Of a stretch of 64,000 bases of DNA, positions 62,263 through 64,000 are shown piece after piece; within the stretch, counting starts at the first letter, position 1, and each line of letters starts with the position of its first letter. The notes below the pieces were generated by a model that did no database searches, was not told where the DNA came from, and was given only the letters and a program-made list of their open reading frames with translations. The translations under genes were made by a program, and so were the position numbers. The DNA comes from Bog-473 sp963764305 (lineage in GTDB: Bacteria; Actinomycetota; Acidimicrobiia; Acidimicrobiales; RAAP-2), in NCBI GenBank assembly GCA_963764305.1, contig CAVXSD010000010.1, positions 1,060,233 through 1,124,232 of the forward strand, in the 5' to 3' direction.

Positions 62263-63069
62263 TGAGAACACACGCGGCCGCGGTCCCTGATTCCGCGGGA
62301 TCCGTGTTGATGACTACCTGGACGTGCTTCGTCGGCCTGCTTGATCCGCCGGGCCGCAGTAGAGACAAAACCGGGGCCGCTCGACCGCCGGCGCCGTCAT
62401 GGCGGCACTCGAGCGCCGGGACAGCTGGGTCATCGGATCGGGATCGACGGACACTTCGTCCACGGCGACAGTCTGCTCGCTCGGGGGTAGTGGTCAGTTT
62501 GAGATCATGGAAGCGTGTCGCTCGAGGGCTTCATGGGTGGTCTCGTGGCGCCGGGTGGGGACACGCCCACCGGAGCGACGGCGCGCCGCGTCGACAACTG
62601 TCGGGGTTGCGATGGGGATCTCCATTCAGCTTCCACCTGGGATCACCTGTCACGGGCGGTGGGTTCAATGCCCAGTCTCGACGAGACACTCCCGGGCGGC
62701 ACTGACGTCACGTTTCGATCTCGGCTGGAGCAGGGCTGGGGCGTCGGGCGCGTAGGCGATCGATCCGGTGACCTCACGCTTTTCAGGTCGGATCTGGGCT
62801 CATGTCGGAACTGTCGACTGACGACGGCGAATGCAAGAAATTCCAGCTCAGAGGCCGGAATCTGAGCGCATTTTCGCACTCGCTACACGACGCTATTCCG
62901 CGGTGTTTCGCATTCACGAGGGCACACGAAGGGCAGGAAACTTGATAGTGCGAAGTGCATGTCGGATCCGAGCATCTCAGTGGCGACAATCGAAGGAGGC
63001 CGGCAGCGGACTCCGAACACAGCGTGCCCTGATCCTCAAAGTGGGGTCGGCTCCTCGGCCTGAGGACGG
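62263..63069. other. 807-base gap after the IS1380 element
   Basis: Frames stay open on both strands but show no family. One plus frame (about 62515-62865) contains CRGCDGDL and other Cys residues; there is no clear start or ribosome site. No repeats beyond the IS edge and no RNA were recognised. Confidence 0.4.
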
Positions 63070-63529
63070 CTAACGGACCACGACAACCGGGCAGCCGGCG
63101 TGCCGGACGCAACGCTCGCTCACCGACCCCAGAAGGACCTCTGCCATCGCCCCTCCGCCACTGCCCACGACAAGAAGCTCGGCATCGCGGGCTGAGTCCA
63201 GCAACACCCGGACGGCACTGCCTCTGATCACCCCGCGATGACGCGCTGAGGGTCGATGTGTTCGGGAGTGCGTCTCCGATCACCTCGTCGAGCTTGACGC
63301 GAGCTTGGGCCATGAGCTCCTCGGGCCAGGGGACATGAACCACGATCCCGAGAGGTGCAGGGTGCTCGGGAAAGGTCCAGGCCGTGACCACCTCGAGCGT
63401 GGCGCCGGACGATTCGGCCTGACGGGCCGCCCACTGCAGGGCGCGGATCGACGGCTCCGAGCCGTCGACACCGACCACGATTCGCCGGATCGGCGTGCCG
63501 CCGTCCCCGACGGGATTCGCTTCACTCAT
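63070..63529 (-). pseudogene. Universal stress protein (UspA-like) with one frameshift
   Basis: From ATG 63529 the frame reads IRRIVVGVDGSEPSIRALQW, ESSGATLEVVTAWTFPEHPA and ARVKLDEVIGDALPNTSTLS, then is shifted by one base near 63235. The other frame continues VIRGSAVRVLLDSARDAELL, VVGSGGGAMAEVLLGSVSER and CVRHAGCPVVVVR, ending TAG 63070-63072. The ATP-binding GSGGGAMAEVLLGSVS motif is intact. The ATG overlaps the stop of the upstream cation ATPase by eight bases, so they form one transcript. Confidence 0.87.
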
Positions 63530-64000
63530 GAGTACCTTCCTTGCCGTCGGGTTGCAGGATATATGGAACGCGACCCCGAGGGTGGACGCCGACGCGGCGC
63601 CAGAGGGTGAGAGCGCCGATCGCGACCACGACGATGCCGCCGGTCACGACGATCACCGCGGTCGGGGGAACATCGAGCACGAACACCCGGCGGACAGCGA
63701 GAGGCAGAACAACGCCACGAAGGCTGCTGCCATGGAGGCCACGAGGATCACCCGGGCCGGGTTGAACGGACGCGCGATCAGGATCAACACCCACATGGCC
63801 ATGGCGAACACAGCCAGCAACGCCGCCGTCCTGGCCTGGGCCAGGGTGGTATCGGGCCAGGCTCGCGCCACCAGGTAGCTGGCGAAGGTGGCTGCTGCAG
63901 TGACGGTCCCCGCCGGGATGGTGAAGCGCAGCACACGGCGGATGAAGCCTGGGACGGCGCGCGGTGCCCCCGATTCGAATGCGAGGAAGAACCCGGGGAT
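63522..64000 (-). pseudogene. Cation-transporting P-type ATPase, C-terminal part, frameshifted and cut by the window
   Basis: The minus frame entering at 64000 reads IPGFFLAFESGAPRAVPGFI, RRVLRFTIPAGTVTAAATFA and AVFAMAMWVLILIARPFNPA, the last membrane helices of a cation ATPase of the CtpF/Ca2+-type (Cation_ATPase_C). Near 63690 one base shifts the sense to VRRVFVLDVPPTAVIVVTGG and IVVVAIGALTLWRRVGVHPR, ending at TGA 63522-63524. The catalytic DKTGT part lies outside the window. The stop overlaps the stress-protein start. Confidence 0.82.

Noticed and set aside
1..64000. tRNA, rRNA or CRISPR loci
   Set aside because: I looked for T-loop sequences of the GGTTCGAATCC kind, rRNA-like conserved stretches and regularly spaced short repeats, and found none that held up.

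Overview
This 64 kb window is high-GC (roughly 62-65% by eye) chromosomal DNA from an actinobacterium. The best guess is an uncultured Acidimicrobiia-like lineage. The evidence is actinobacterial small families (DUF6325, DUF7144, SHOCT-tailed proteins, an F420/deazaflavin-type nitroreductase), a complete decaprenyl-phospho-arabinose module (UbiA-like transferase, DprE1, DprE2), and a secreted protein with six 42-residue WEVASDGGIFSFGDA-type repeats, a repeat I associate with Acidimicrobiia. No rRNA, tRNA or CRISPR array was seen.

Layout. 1-9 kb: housekeeping and stress genes (partial Ohr peroxidase, DoxX protein, DHA2-type MFS exporter, diacylglycerol-kinase-like lipid kinase, SulP transporter, small membrane and SHOCT proteins). 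9.4-12.1 kb: a decayed MNT nucleotidyltransferase and an OmpR-type response regulator/histidine kinase pair; the kinase is frameshifted. 12.1-20.4 kb: the core of the window, nine genes on the plus strand in which every junction overlaps. Genes 1-5 look like a redox module (small membrane protein, ApbE flavin transferase, ferric-reductase-like cytochrome b, NuoF-like NADH dehydrogenase, ferredoxin). Gene 6 is a phosphodiester-glycosidase-domain protein. Genes 7-9 make decaprenyl-phospho-arabinose. A DoxX-Rieske fusion follows. 22-34 kb: scattered metabolic genes (kinases, PAP2 phosphatase, SnoaL-like protein, GHMP sugar kinase) and a DeoR/MFS unit divergent from a HAD phosphatase.

31-55 kb is accessory and decayed. 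It holds many small enzymes (methyltransferases, VOC proteins, nitrilase, Mug glycosylase, an ArsR-phosphatase fusion, cupin, a ferritin-like protein) mixed with pseudogenes: RibD-like, a methyltransferase fragment, GntR, isochorismatase, SRPBCC, dienelactone hydrolase, an M50-like protein and a PNPOx-like protein. It also holds three insertion sequences: an IS110 remnant (about 40 kb), an IS3 element cut into an SRPBCC gene (42.7-44.0 kb) and an intact-looking IS110 element (about 50.3-51.5 kb). 55-64 kb: a secreted protein, an ABC transporter pair, two phage- or plasmid-like genes (a RecA/RepA-type ATPase and a partner), an IS1380 element with clear inverted repeats and a CTAAG target duplication, then a universal stress protein overlapping the end of a cation P-type ATPase that runs off the window.

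Two themes deserve attention. First, the fully overlapping operon ties electron transfer to arabinan-precursor synthesis. Second, the three insertion sequences with readable left ends (IS3, IS110, IS1380) each carry a leader sequence complementary to their own transposase ribosome-binding region. A caveat applies throughout: about fifteen genes carry single-base frameshifts, including both of the last two genes. Some may be assembly or sequencing errors rather than true pseudogenes; the raw reads would decide.
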